The notes: generated by a model from the letters alone, not told the origin. 64,000 nucleotides of DNA from Coprothermobacter sp. (GCA_013824685.1 PNOG01000018.1:33086-97085), one strand, 5' to 3'. Shown: positions 53,838 through 61,727, counted from the first letter of the stretch. Numbers and translations are program-made.

Positions 53838-54776
53838 ATGACAACGAAGACCGTGTTCTACTCTATTGCGGGGCGTTCTCGAATGGTGGCTGAAGGCGCG
53901 GCGGCGGCACTGGATGCTCCGCTCTTTGGCCTGACCGATCGCTTCACCGCTCACCCTGCTGGATGGAAGCGTGCAGCGAGGCGAGCAGTCCGAGGCTTTG
54001 ACCTGGGAGTACTGAACACCCCTGGCGTGTCATTCGACCAAGGGGACCGGCTTGTTCTCGTTTTTCCCTACTGGAACGGGGCCGTTGTGCCTGCGGTATC
54101 AGGATTTGTCCGCTCAGTCGAGCTAACTGGCGTCACCGTATTTCTGGTGATCACACGTCGTTTGAGCGGTGGCGACGAGCTGATATCCCAGCTCGAGGAT
54201 GACGTTGTCAGGCAGGGAGGAACGATTGGCGGGATCTTCAGCCTTCGCACCCTGTGGCGGGCGCCGCAGCATCTTCGGTCGCTGGGAAGCCGTGTCGGAC
54301 AGCGCATTGCGCGGGAAGCGCAAGGAGCGCCGTTCAGTCTCCAGGAGCTGCTGGAGGATGCCATCGAGGATGAGGTCGAAGCACGCGCTCGTTACCTGCA
54401 GCTTATCGAGATGACCCCCGACAGGCGCCTGAAAGCAACGTTCAGCTCGCTCGCGGCCGGCGAAGCCGCCCATGCTCAGCAACTACAGCAGTTGCACCGT
54501 GCATATGCGGGCGTTGTCTATGAGCCGAACAGGGAAGCCATCGCTCCTCTGAAGCCAGAGCAGGCTCTCGTTTATAGTGCTCTGCTCCAGGGACTCAGCG
54601 TTGCCGTAGAAGCCGAACGCAAGGCCTTCATGGGATACCAGGCGATCGCTGCCCGCTACCCCAGTCAGCCCGATGTTGTTCGCCACATGCTGACGCTGTC
54701 TCGCTCTGACCTCCGGCATTACAGAGATGTGAAAGGCATGTACAACGTGCTGAGCCGCCATCACTCCACGCGTTGA
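53838..54776 (+). CDS. flavodoxin-like domain fused to a ferritin-like (rubrerythrin-type) domain
   Basis: A 312-residue two-domain protein. The N-terminal half (about 1-155) is flavodoxin-like: strand TKTVFYSIAGRSRMVAEGAAA is the FMN-phosphate loop, with LVLVFPYWNGAVVPAVSGFV and GVTVFLVITRRLSGGDE later. The C-terminal half (about 168-300) is a four-helix di-iron bundle of the rubrerythrin type: candidate ligands Glu179 (EVEARARY), Glu209 and His212 (EAAH), Glu258 or Glu260 (VEAER), and Asp291 with His294 (SDLRHY), where Glu is usual. It may couple flavin electrons to peroxide or O2 reduction. ATG 53838 follows AGGAG. Confidence 0.75.
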   Translation: MTTKTVFYSIAGRSRMVAEGAAAALDAPLFGLTDRFTAHPAGWKRAARRAVRGFDLGVLNTPGVSFDQGDRLVLVFPYWNGAVVPAVSGFVRSVELTGVTVFLVITRRLSGGDELISQLEDDVVRQGGTIGGIFSLRTLWRAPQHLRSLGSRVGQRIAREAQGAPFSLQELLEDAIEDEVEARARYLQLIEMTPDRRLKATFSSLAAGEAAHAQQLQQLHRAYAGVVYEPNREAIAPLKPEQALVYSALLQGLSVAVEAERKAFMGYQAIAARYPSQPDVVRHMLTLSRSDLRHYRDVKGMYNVLSRHHSTR

Positions 54777-54800
54777 CCTGTACTCACCGCTTTTTGCGTG

Positions 54801-54827
54801 TTGACTTTGCCCTGTTTGTGATACGCT
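54801..54827 (+). promoter_or_regulatory. promoter of the nifS-iscU operon
   Basis: TTGACT (54801-54806) and TACGCT (54822-54827), 15 nt apart, about 14 bases before the leader ORF start at 54841. A weak -10. Confidence 0.4.
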
Positions 54828-54840
54828 GAAAGGAGCAACC

Positions 54841-54882
54841 ATGCATTCGAGGCTGTTCTTCCACAGCAGGAAAAGGAGGTAG
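54841..54882 (+). CDS. 13-codon leader ORF before nifS
   Basis: ATG 54841 is preceded by AAGGAG (54830-54835) with normal spacing and encodes MHSRLFFHSRKRR, stopping at 54880-54882. The last codons, AGG-AAA-AGG-AGG-TAG, contain the AGGAGG site of nifS (start 54886), so ribosomes finishing the leader occupy the nifS ribosome binding site. May couple or attenuate nifS translation. No homologue is recognised. Confidence 0.45.
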   Translation: MHSRLFFHSRKRR

Positions 54883-54885
54883 ACA

Positions 54886-56067
54886 ATGATTTATCTTGAC
54901 AACTTCCGCAGTACGATGGTCGCGCCTGAGGTCTGGGAGGCGATGCGTACCGCTGCTATCGATAGATACGCGGTACCGGCAGCGTTCACGCAATGCGGCA
55001 CTGGCGCCGCAGAACTCATAGAGAGAGCACAGAACCGGCTTGCAGCCGCTATTGGAGCGTCGCAGAACGAGGTCGTGTTTACGGGGAGCGCTACTGAGGC
55101 CATTAACATAGCTCTGTTGGGCTCGACGCGGGCACAGGCCATCGACAAACCGGAGATTGTGACCAGCGAGATCGAGTACCCGGCTACGCTTGCGGTGTAC
55201 AAGGCGTTGGAGAAGGAAGGCTACACGGCTCACTACATCAAGGTCGACGGTGAGGGACGGTACGATGTCGATCAGCTTTCCTCTGTGCTGAACGAGCACA
55301 CGGCGATGGTCAGCCTGATGGGCGTCAACCACATGATTGGCACGATCGAACCCTTGGCCAAGGCAGGGAACATCATTGCCGAGGCTTCAAAACACATTGG
55401 CCGCAAGATTCCATATCATGTGGATTTTGCCAGTGCACTGCAGACGCAGCGACTGGATGTCGATGAGGTGAAGGCAGATCTGGTGAGCTTTTCAAGCAAC
55501 AAGATCCATGGTCCCAAGGGTGTCGGCGCTCTCTACGTTCGAAAAGGCACAAGAATACATCCTATCACCTTTGGCTCGGAGTCGTATTCTCCGCTTGTGC
55601 CGGGAACGCCCAACACGATGGGCATTGCAGGATTCGACAAGGCCATTGAATTACTGTACGCGACCTTCGACAAGGATGTTGAGCGCATGCGGAGCCTTAT
55701 CAACCGTCTCGCAGCTGGCATCCGGGAGCGCATTCCGCATATTCTGCTCAACGGGCCGGAAGGCGCTGAGAGGGCGGCGTCGCATCTGTGTTATAGCTTC
55801 CTGTTCATCGAGGGGGAAGCGATCATGATGTTCCTCGATATGGACGAGATCGTGGTCGATACGGGTTCGGCCTGTGCGGCGGCGACGCTGAAACCGAACT
55901 ACATTCTCATAGCGATCGGGCGCAATCACGAACAGGCGCATGGCTCGATCCGCTTCACGCTGTCTCGCTACAGCACTGAGGCTGACGTTGATGCTACCCT
56001 GGCAAAGCTCGTTCCAATCGTGGAACGCTTGCGCGCTCAGAGTACGATCAGGCCGCCTGCGCAATAA
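54886..56067 (+). CDS. divergent NifS/IscS-like PLP enzyme
   Basis: A 393-residue class V aminotransferase-fold protein aligned with cysteine desulfurases. Conserved: Asp180 (HVDFASA), PLP Lys206 (SFSSNKIHGPKGVGALY) and Cys330 in DTGSACAAATLKPNYIL. Unusual by comparison with E. coli IscS: Tyr98 at the position of His104, Ser183 for Gln183, Asn205 for His205, and PGTPNT without the preceding Arg of the RSGT region. It could be a cysteine desulfurase with changed mechanism or a relative with other chemistry. It starts an operon with iscU-DUF59. Confidence 0.8.
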   Translation: MIYLDNFRSTMVAPEVWEAMRTAAIDRYAVPAAFTQCGTGAAELIERAQNRLAAAIGASQNEVVFTGSATEAINIALLGSTRAQAIDKPEIVTSEIEYPATLAVYKALEKEGYTAHYIKVDGEGRYDVDQLSSVLNEHTAMVSLMGVNHMIGTIEPLAKAGNIIAEASKHIGRKIPYHVDFASALQTQRLDVDEVKADLVSFSSNKIHGPKGVGALYVRKGTRIHPITFGSESYSPLVPGTPNTMGIAGFDKAIELLYATFDKDVERMRSLINRLAAGIRERIPHILLNGPEGAERAASHLCYSFLFIEGEAIMMFLDMDEIVVDTGSACAAATLKPNYILIAIGRNHEQAHGSIRFTLSRYSTEADVDATLAKLVPIVERLRAQSTIRPPAQ

Positions 56068-56077
56068 GGAGGTTACA

Positions 56078-56710
56078 ATGGCAATCAAGTACACTGCGAA
56101 AGTCATCGAGCACTTCAAGAGCCCACACAACATCGGCGTGATCGAGAACGCCGACGCCTGTGCTACTGAAGGGTCGCCCGCGTGCGGCGACGAGATCACG
56201 GTCTACCTCAAGATTGACAAGGCAACCGACCGTATCGAGGACGTGAAATTCCAGTCCTACGGGTGTGCCTCCAACATAGCCACAGGTTCCATCATCACCG
56301 ACTTGGCCAAGGGCAAGACGATCGATGATGCTGAGGCGATCACATGGAAACAGGCTGCCGACGAGCTGGGGGGCCTCCCCCCTGTCAAGATGCACTGCTC
56401 GGTTCTCGCTGTCGACGGACTCCGGTCGGCCATTCGCAAGTACAAGAAAGAAGTGAAGGGTATCGACTATGATTCCACACTTGACGTCAAGACCGTGACC
56501 GAGGAGCTGAAGCATGTGCTGTGGCCGCCAGTCGGGGTCGATATCATCACGCTCAAGATGGTCAAGTACATCGGCATTGACCAGGGTGCGGTCAGGGTCG
56601 AAGTCAGCATTGGCTCTGACGACAAGTTTCTTGACCCGACGATTGACGAGATCGTCGAACACGTCAGCAAGATCCGGGGGGTCAAGTCGGTCAACGTCGA
56701 GAACGTTTGA
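56078..56710 (+). CDS. IscU-like scaffold fused to a DUF59/MIP18-like domain
   Basis: A 210-residue protein. Residues 1-125 are an IscU/NifU-N Fe-S scaffold with all three Cys ligands: Cys36 (GSPACGDEI, with Asp38), Cys63 ([11 protein letters not shown]) and Cys107 ([11 protein letters not shown]). Residues about 136-210 resemble the DUF59 (MIP18/SufT/PaaD) fold: [25 protein letters not shown] and ending [12 protein letters not shown]. It lies 10 bases after the NifS-like gene. Fusion of scaffold and delivery-type domain is uncommon. Likely assembles and hands on Fe-S clusters. Confidence 0.85.
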   Translation: MAIKYTAKVIEHFKSPHNIGVIENADACATEGSPACGDEITVYLKIDKATDRIEDVKFQSYGCASNIATGSIITDLAKGKTIDDAEAITWKQAADELGGLPPVKMHCSVLAVDGLRSAIRKYKKEVKGIDYDSTLDVKTVTEELKHVLWPPVGVDIITLKMVKYIGIDQGAVRVEVSIGSDDKFLDPTIDEIVEHVSKIRGVKSVNVENV

Positions 56711-56757
56711 ACAGTCTGTGTATCACGGAGGACTCAATTCGCCTGGAGGGAACAACA

Positions 56758-57786
56758 ATGATCGATTTTCGTTCTGATACCGTTACGAAGCCTACACAGG
56801 CCATGCGCGACGCGATGGCGACGGCCGAGGTTGGCGACGACGTCTACCGCGAGGATCCCACGGTCGTCCGACTCGAAGACCTGGGCGCAAAGATGCTGGG
56901 CAAGGAGGCTGGGCTGTTCGTGGTGTCCGGCACGATGGGCAATCAGGTCGCCATCATGACGCACACACAACGTGGGGATGAGCTTATTACGGAAGCTGAG
57001 AGCCACATCTTCTACTATGAGGTTGGCGACATTGCGATGCTGTCGGGCGTGCAGGCACGACAGGTTCCAGGCAAGCGGGGCGTCATGGACCCGGATGATG
57101 TCAAGCATGCAATCCGCGACTCCGGCAACATTCATTTCCCACGTACGTCCCTTATTGCCATCGAAAACACTCACAATCGAGGTGGGGGCAAGGTATGGCC
57201 TATCGAGTATGTGCGCGAGATTGCGGCAGCGGCGCGTGAGCGCGGCATTGCCGTGCACATGGATGGCGCTCGGATCTTCAATGCGTCGATCGCCTCCGGC
57301 ATCACGCCGGATGTGTGGTCGTCCTACGCCGATTCTGTCATGTTCTGTCTTTCTAAGGGCCTGTGTGCTCCTGTCGGATCGTTGCTTGTAGGGTCAAGAG
57401 ACTATATTGAACGGGCGCGCAAGAACCGCAAGCGCTTGGGAGGCGGACTTCGTCAGGTCGGCATTCTGGCTGCTGCAGGTATTGTGGCGCTTGAGACGAT
57501 GGTGGACAGACTGGCGGAGGACCATGCCAATGCGAAACTGCTCGCAGGCGAACTCGCCGGTATCGGGTATGGAACTGACCCGTCTGAAGCCGAAACCAAC
57601 ATGGCTATGGTCAACGTCAGTGCAAGTGGCCAAGATGCGGCGTCATTCGTGGCCGCGGTCAAGGGAAAGGGAATTCTATGCAATGCCGTCACACCGACTA
57701 CTGTTCGACTGGTCACGCACCACGATGTGACAACCGATCAGTGTCGCGAGACCGTCGAGGTTTTCAGATCATTGTTGCACGCCTAG
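56758..57786 (+). CDS. ltaE: low-specificity L-threonine aldolase
   Basis: A 342-residue PLP enzyme cleaving L-threonine or L-allo-threonine to glycine and acetaldehyde. Signature [52 protein letters not shown] and PLP Lys in [28 protein letters not shown] follows. ATG 56758 follows a GGAGGG site. Position inside the Fe-S operon is unusual; glycine supply or an as yet unassigned cysteine-related reaction is possible. Confidence 0.92.
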   Translation: MIDFRSDTVTKPTQAMRDAMATAEVGDDVYREDPTVVRLEDLGAKMLGKEAGLFVVSGTMGNQVAIMTHTQRGDELITEAESHIFYYEVGDIAMLSGVQARQVPGKRGVMDPDDVKHAIRDSGNIHFPRTSLIAIENTHNRGGGKVWPIEYVREIAAAARERGIAVHMDGARIFNASIASGITPDVWSSYADSVMFCLSKGLCAPVGSLLVGSRDYIERARKNRKRLGGGLRQVGILAAAGIVALETMVDRLAEDHANAKLLAGELAGIGYGTDPSEAETNMAMVNVSASGQDAASFVAAVKGKGILCNAVTPTTVRLVTHHDVTTDQCRETVEVFRSLLHA

Positions 57787-57813
57787 GCAACTATCCACGT
57801 CAAGGGGGAAACA

Positions 57814-58101
57814 GTGTTGGAACCCAAGCATGTCGAAGGAGTGCACAATAAGCACAAAGTCTTCCTCTATACGCTGACGACCTGCGGCTGGTGTCGCAAG
57901 ACCAAGGCGTTGCTTCAGGAGCTGAGTGTAGGCTACGACTATGTCGATGTCGACGACCAGGAGGGCGGCAACAAAGAACTGGCCAAGCAGGGGGTCCTCA
58001 AGTGGAACCCAGCGTGCTCGTTTCCGACCATCGTGCTGGATGACAAGGATTGTGTCGTAGGTTTCCAGGAAGACAAGATTCGGGAGCTCGCGGCTGAATG
58101 A
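57814..58101 (+). CDS. glutaredoxin-like protein
   Basis: A 95-residue thioredoxin-fold protein with redox motif CGWC ([12 protein letters not shown]) and cis-Pro in [11 protein letters not shown], as in glutaredoxins. Start GTG 57814 after AGGGGGAAACA. Residues after the helix ([17 protein letters not shown]) resemble NrdH/glutaredoxin-3-type proteins. The product overlaps the FTR-rubredoxin gene by 4 bp, suggesting the latter reduces it with ferredoxin electrons. Confidence 0.88.
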   Translation: MLEPKHVEGVHNKHKVFLYTLTTCGWCRKTKALLQELSVGYDYVDVDDQEGGNKELAKQGVLKWNPACSFPTIVLDDKDCVVGFQEDKIRELAAE

Positions 58102-58598
58102 GCAGGATAGCGGACGAACGTGTCGCCGAGGTCTGGGAGAGGCTTGTCCTGGAGGCGCGGGAGGCAGGATACTCTATCAATCCTGACGACGCCTTTGCCA
58201 GGGATCTGGTCCGGGGCCTGCTGGAGAACGAGGCGCGCTACGGATATCGCGCCTGTCCCTGCCGTCTGGCATCAGGAGTACAAACGCGAGATATTGACCT
58301 CGTCTGTCCGTGTGACTACCGAGACGCCGATCTCGACGAATACGGTGCCTGCTACTGCGCACTGTATGTCTCGCCCGAGGTCAATCGTGGCGAGAAGACT
58401 GCCGCATCCATCCCGGACCGGCGTCCGGTCGGCGGGCTAACTGCAGACGCGAAGGAGATGGAACAGGTGCATGTGGCCGGGCTCGCCTTTCCAGTCTGGC
58501 GCTGCAAGGTCTGCGGATACCTGTGCGCAAGGCCGCAGCCTCCGTTGGTCTGTCCGGTCTGCAAGGCTGGCAAGGAGCGTTTCGAGCGCTTCATGTAG
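58098..58598 (+). CDS. ferredoxin:thioredoxin reductase catalytic subunit fused to rubredoxin-like domain
   Basis: A 166-residue protein. N-terminal FTR beta-type domain (1-115) with CPCR, CPC-x-YRD and [10 protein letters not shown], supplying the [4Fe-4S] and redox disulfide cysteines. The C-terminal domain (about 128-166) has rubredoxin/zinc-ribbon spacing in [10 protein letters not shown] and [13 protein letters not shown]. It would pass electrons from a ferredoxin or via the rubredoxin domain to the adjacent glutaredoxin-like protein. Such rubredoxin fusions are known in anaerobes. Confidence 0.9.
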   Translation: MSRIADERVAEVWERLVLEAREAGYSINPDDAFARDLVRGLLENEARYGYRACPCRLASGVQTRDIDLVCPCDYRDADLDEYGACYCALYVSPEVNRGEKTAASIPDRRPVGGLTADAKEMEQVHVAGLAFPVWRCKVCGYLCARPQPPLVCPVCKAGKERFERFM

Positions 58599-58621
58599 CA
58601 AGACAATATCATTGCGCCAAG

Positions 58622-58654
58622 AGCCGCCTTTTCCCGAAACGGGACTGGGCGGCT
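58622..58654 (+). terminator. terminator after the FTR-rubredoxin gene
   Basis: Stem AGCCGCC (58622-58628) / GGCGGCT (58648-58654), with an inner CCCG-AAA-CGGG hairpin, then TGTGTT. It lies about 24 bases after the stop. Confidence 0.6.
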
Positions 58655-58826
58655 TGTGTTGTCCCTGAGGTCCGGATGACTTGCTGCTCATGCGAGCTCG
58701 TCATGAGCCGTGCGGGACGGGGGCCATCGCTGCGGCCCGTCATGACTGGATGGGGCGATAGCCAGTGCGTGAACACGGCCATCATCTGCCGTCGGCAGCA
58801 GGTAGCAGAGCGTGGCACACAACCAC

Positions 58827-58855
58827 TTGACAAGAGAAATCCATTCTGGTATAGT
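58827..58855 (+). promoter_or_regulatory. strong promoter of the 59-62 kb exporter operon
   Basis: Consensus TTGACA (58827-58832) and TATAGT (58850-58855) with optimal 17-nt spacing. It gives a leader of about 240 nt before the ABC ATPase. Confidence 0.85.
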
Positions 58856-58881
58856 CTCAACGTCGCGCCTTGAGGGTGCGT

Positions 58882-58941
58882 ATGGACATTCGTGTATGTG
58901 GAGGTACGGCAATGGCAGACAACAGGATTTGCACCAACTGA
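58882..58941 (+). CDS. 19-codon leader ORF before the ABC exporter
   Basis: ATG 58882 has GAGGG (58872-58876) 5 nt upstream and encodes MDIRVCGGTAMADNRICTN. A second in-frame ATG at 58912 has its own GGAGG (58900-58904). The stop at 58939-58941 abuts a TGACAGGGG element that can pair with CCCCTGTCA at 59050-59058. Third positions are not GC-rich, unlike the main genes, which fits a leader or very short peptide better than a protein gene. Confidence 0.45.
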   Translation: MDIRVCGGTAMADNRICTN

Positions 58942-59058
58942 TGACAGGGGCGCTGTTGATTGGACAAGCTGCAGCCAGGAGTTTGCCACAGTAAACGCAG
59001 GACCGTCAATTCCTCAGTCACTGACTCTCACAGAGTCCGTCAGTAATCTCCCCTGTCA
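58942..59058 (+). promoter_or_regulatory. putative structured 5' leader of the ABC exporter
   Basis: A 9-bp long-range stem, TGACAGGGG (58942-58950) with CCCCTGTCA (59050-59058), would close a domain of about 99 nt. Inside is the hairpin GACTCT-CAC-AGAGTC near 59022-59036. No known riboswitch is recognised. A chance 9-mer match in this span is not negligible. Confidence 0.35.
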
Positions 59059-59101
59059 TACAGTTCGCTTTTCCCCACACTTGTTCTGGAGGTAGCACTG
59101 T

Positions 59102-60106
59102 ATGCATACAGCTATTCAAGTAGAGAACCTCACTCGTGTCTTCAACCAGAGAGGCAAGGCTCCTTTCCACGCGTTGCGGGGCGTCAGCTTCGATGTCTCG
59201 TATGGCGAGATCTTTGGCCTTCTGGGCCCGAACGGCGCCGGCAAGACCACGACCATCAAGATCATGTCGACGTTGTTGCTCCCGACGTCCGGGCGCGTCA
59301 CTGTGGTGGGGTTTGACGTTGAGCGGGACTACGCTCGTGTACGTCCTTTCATAAGCCTGATTTCGGGGGGCGAGACCTCTGGATACGGCATACTCAGGAT
59401 CGAGGAGCAACTCTGGATGTTCAGCCAGTTCTATGGCATGGAGACGCCAGTCGCCCGCAGCAGAATCGAGCACTACCTTCGCATGGTAGGAATGTGGGAC
59501 GACAGACGTCAGCAGATGAACCGTTTGTCCACAGGCATGCGGCAGAAGGTGAATCTTGTGCGCGGTCTTGTCACGGACCCGAAGGTGCTGTTTCTTGACG
59601 AACCAACGCTGGGAGTTGATGTGGAGGCAAGCGTCGTCATCCGCGGTATTATCCGAGACTGGGTGATCGAGAAGCAGGAACGCTCGGTCATTCTCACGAC
59701 GCACTACATGGCAGAAGCGGACGAACTGTGTTCGCGCGTAGCCATCATCAACCGCGGCCTCATTCTTGCCAATGCGGCCCCGTCCCGCCTCAAGCAGGAC
59801 CTGGACAGCAGGGCGCACTACGAGATCACGGTGGATCGGATCAATCAGGAGCAGGTGGAGGGCATTGCGGCAGAGATGGGACAAGGAAATGACTTCTCCC
59901 TGAGCTCTGACAAGGTAACCAACAATCCCATGCTGGTCGCGCATTTGACCAGCGAAGGCGGTATTTCGCGCTTGATCGCTTTGCTGACCGAGCAATCTGT
60001 CTCTGTTGAGTATATGCGCAAGCTGGAACCGACGCTGGAAGACGTTTTCCTCAAGATGGTCGGCAGGAGGTTCGAAGATGAAGAAGCAGCTTCTCCTGTT
60101 TCTTAG
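59102..60106 (+). CDS. ABC-2 exporter ATPase
   Basis: A 334-residue ATPase of the DrrA/ABC-2 group: Walker A GPNGAGKTT, signature LSTGMRQKV, Walker B VLFLDEPTLGVDV and switch His in TTHYMAEADEL. The C-terminal region (about 240-334) is an extended DrrA-type tail. ATG 59102 follows CTGGAGGTAGCA. The 3' end overlaps the first permease gene by 29 bp. Substrate unknown; drugs, lipids or small peptides are family possibilities. Confidence 0.93.
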   Translation: MHTAIQVENLTRVFNQRGKAPFHALRGVSFDVSYGEIFGLLGPNGAGKTTTIKIMSTLLLPTSGRVTVVGFDVERDYARVRPFISLISGGETSGYGILRIEEQLWMFSQFYGMETPVARSRIEHYLRMVGMWDDRRQQMNRLSTGMRQKVNLVRGLVTDPKVLFLDEPTLGVDVEASVVIRGIIRDWVIEKQERSVILTTHYMAEADELCSRVAIINRGLILANAAPSRLKQDLDSRAHYEITVDRINQEQVEGIAAEMGQGNDFSLSSDKVTNNPMLVAHLTSEGGISRLIALLTEQSVSVEYMRKLEPTLEDVFLKMVGRRFEDEEAASPVS

Positions 60107-60893
60107 GACGCTCAACGCGCGCGCCTACGTGCGCATTTTTGGACAGATGCGCGAGGCAACCTGGGTCGTCGCAAGCGTCCTGGGCGGTTTCTTCACGATG
60201 GCGACCTACATCTACCTCTACCGGACGCTTGGCACCGGTTCTGAGTTCAGCGGACTGGTGGTGCTGGGCGGGTTCATGACTCCCTTCTTCCTGAACGTTC
60301 TGTGGGGTGTTGCGACGCAGTTGTACTGGGAGAAGGAAATGGGGAACCTGGAGCTGATGCTTGTGAGCCCTGCTCCACTGTCCGCCTTCCTCGTCGGTCT
60401 GTCTGTCGGCGGCGCCATGCATACGATGCTGCGTTCTCTGGCGGTGCTGTTCTTTGGCATCGCAGTGTTCAAGGTGGAGTTCACAGTTCTGCACCTGCCC
60501 CTGGCACTGCTTGTCTTCCTCGTGACCCTGTTTTCGATGTATGGGCTGGGCATTGTGTTCTCGTCGCTGTTTCTCTACCACGGGCGCGACGCATGGCGGA
60601 CTGCCGATCTCGTCATGGAACCGACGAACGTTCTGTCGGGATCCTACTTCCCCGCCAGATTTCTGGGATTGGGCCTGCTCGGTATCGCAGCGCTCATCCC
60701 GACGACACTTGGGCTCGACGCACTGAGGCAGCTTCTGGTCCCTTCATTCACAGCGAAGGTGCTGGACTGGCGATGGGAGTCACTCATCCTCATCGGGCTG
60801 GGTCTTGTGTTTGCGTTCATCGCATCGTGGGCACTGCGGTCTGTCGAGTACAAGGCCAGGCGCGATGCTCGCCTGACGCTCAGGTGGCAGTGA
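60078..60893 (+). CDS. ABC-2 permease (first)
   Basis: A 271-residue membrane protein with about six helices, ABC-2 type. Features include EMGNLELMLVSPAPLSAFLVGLS, the coupling segment of ABC2_membrane proteins, and DLVMEPTNVLSGSYFPARFL. ATG 60078 follows AGGAGGTTCGA inside the end of the ATPase gene. The stop overlaps the next gene by one base (TGATG). Confidence 0.88.
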   Translation: MKKQLLLFLRTLNARAYVRIFGQMREATWVVASVLGGFFTMATYIYLYRTLGTGSEFSGLVVLGGFMTPFFLNVLWGVATQLYWEKEMGNLELMLVSPAPLSAFLVGLSVGGAMHTMLRSLAVLFFGIAVFKVEFTVLHLPLALLVFLVTLFSMYGLGIVFSSLFLYHGRDAWRTADLVMEPTNVLSGSYFPARFLGLGLLGIAALIPTTLGLDALRQLLVPSFTAKVLDWRWESLILIGLGLVFAFIASWALRSVEYKARRDARLTLRWQ

Positions 60894-61705
60894 TGAAGGG
60901 TTTCCTTGCTTCCATGTATGTCGGTTTGCAGATCGAGAGCAACTGGACGAAGAAGTGGGTGTGGCTGCTCTACCTTGCCGCATATCCAATCGGCAGCTTT
61001 CTTGCTGTCATCATCCTCTACGGTGTCTTCGGCCAGAAGACGGGGCTGCTTCCGTACGCACTGTACGGGACCATCTTCTACTACTCACTGAGCATGGTGT
61101 TCTTCGATATGGCGTTCAGTGTCCACGATGACCGAGAACACTATCAGACGCTGAAGTACATCTTCCTGTCGAGCACGTCGTACCGGACGTACCTGTGCGG
61201 TCGCGCCGCAACACGGTATCTGATCGCGCTCGCAGGAATCGCCATCAATCTGTGCTGGCTCGTTCCCGTGCTGCGTCTGCCGTTCCATCCCAACTGGGGA
61301 TACCTGATAGCAGGCGCTGTCCTCGGGTATCTTGTGGCTGCCGGCCTGGGGTTGGCCATGGCTTCTGTGTTCCTCCTGACGATCAAGCTGGATGTCGACG
61401 TTGTCGACGCGCTCTTTGGGGGAATGTTCGTATTGAGCGGGGCATTGTTTCCTCCAACTGCTTTTCCAGTGGTGTTTGCAAGGATCGCAGAGTTTGTTCC
61501 CATGAGTCCGTTCATCGAACTCATGCGCCGGGCCATCTCGGGGAAGGTCCTTACCAGTTTTCTCTCCGACCTGTCGACGTTCCAGTTGCTGGGAAGAGTA
61601 GCCCTGTCGGCAGCAGTTCTGTTTGCGCTCGGGTCGGTTCTGGTCTCTTTCGGCAGTCGCCAGGCTCAGCAAAAGGGCTACATCGATGTGACCACGGCAT
61701 TCTAG
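60893..61705 (+). CDS. ABC-2 permease (second)
   Basis: A 270-residue permease with about six helices. HYQTLKYIFLSSTSYRTYLCGR corresponds to the coupling segment and GGMFVLSGALFPPTAFPVVFARIAEF to the conserved ABC-2 motif (S-G-x-x-F-P). It probably heterodimerises with the preceding permease. ATG 60893 overlaps its stop; a long open frame upstream lies within the previous gene and is not real. Confidence 0.88.
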   Translation: MKGFLASMYVGLQIESNWTKKWVWLLYLAAYPIGSFLAVIILYGVFGQKTGLLPYALYGTIFYYSLSMVFFDMAFSVHDDREHYQTLKYIFLSSTSYRTYLCGRAATRYLIALAGIAINLCWLVPVLRLPFHPNWGYLIAGAVLGYLVAAGLGLAMASVFLLTIKLDVDVVDALFGGMFVLSGALFPPTAFPVVFARIAEFVPMSPFIELMRRAISGKVLTSFLSDLSTFQLLGRVALSAAVLFALGSVLVSFGSRQAQQKGYIDVTTAF

Positions 61706-61727
61706 ACCAAGAGGCAGCTTGGAAGCT

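Larger units (their letters stand above)
58599..58881 (+). other. non-coding region with hairpins after the FTR gene
   Basis: Holds a terminator-like hairpin (58622-58654), then two hairpins: GCTCATG (58686-58692) / CATGAGC (58702-58708), and GACGGG (58716-58721) / CCCGTC (58736-58741). I see no credible ORF, tRNA or other known RNA here. The exporter promoter begins at 58827. Confidence 0.4.

Noticed and set aside
58892..59095. 67-codon frame in the exporter leader, stopping at the SD of the ATPase gene
   Set aside because: GTG start without SD, third positions not GC-rich, product without pattern. The overlapping 19-codon leader ORF has better signals.
60302..60892. Upstream extension of the second ABC-2 permease frame by 197 codons
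   Set aside because: Lies entirely inside the first permease gene in another frame; the TGATG junction at 60891-60895 gives the proper start.
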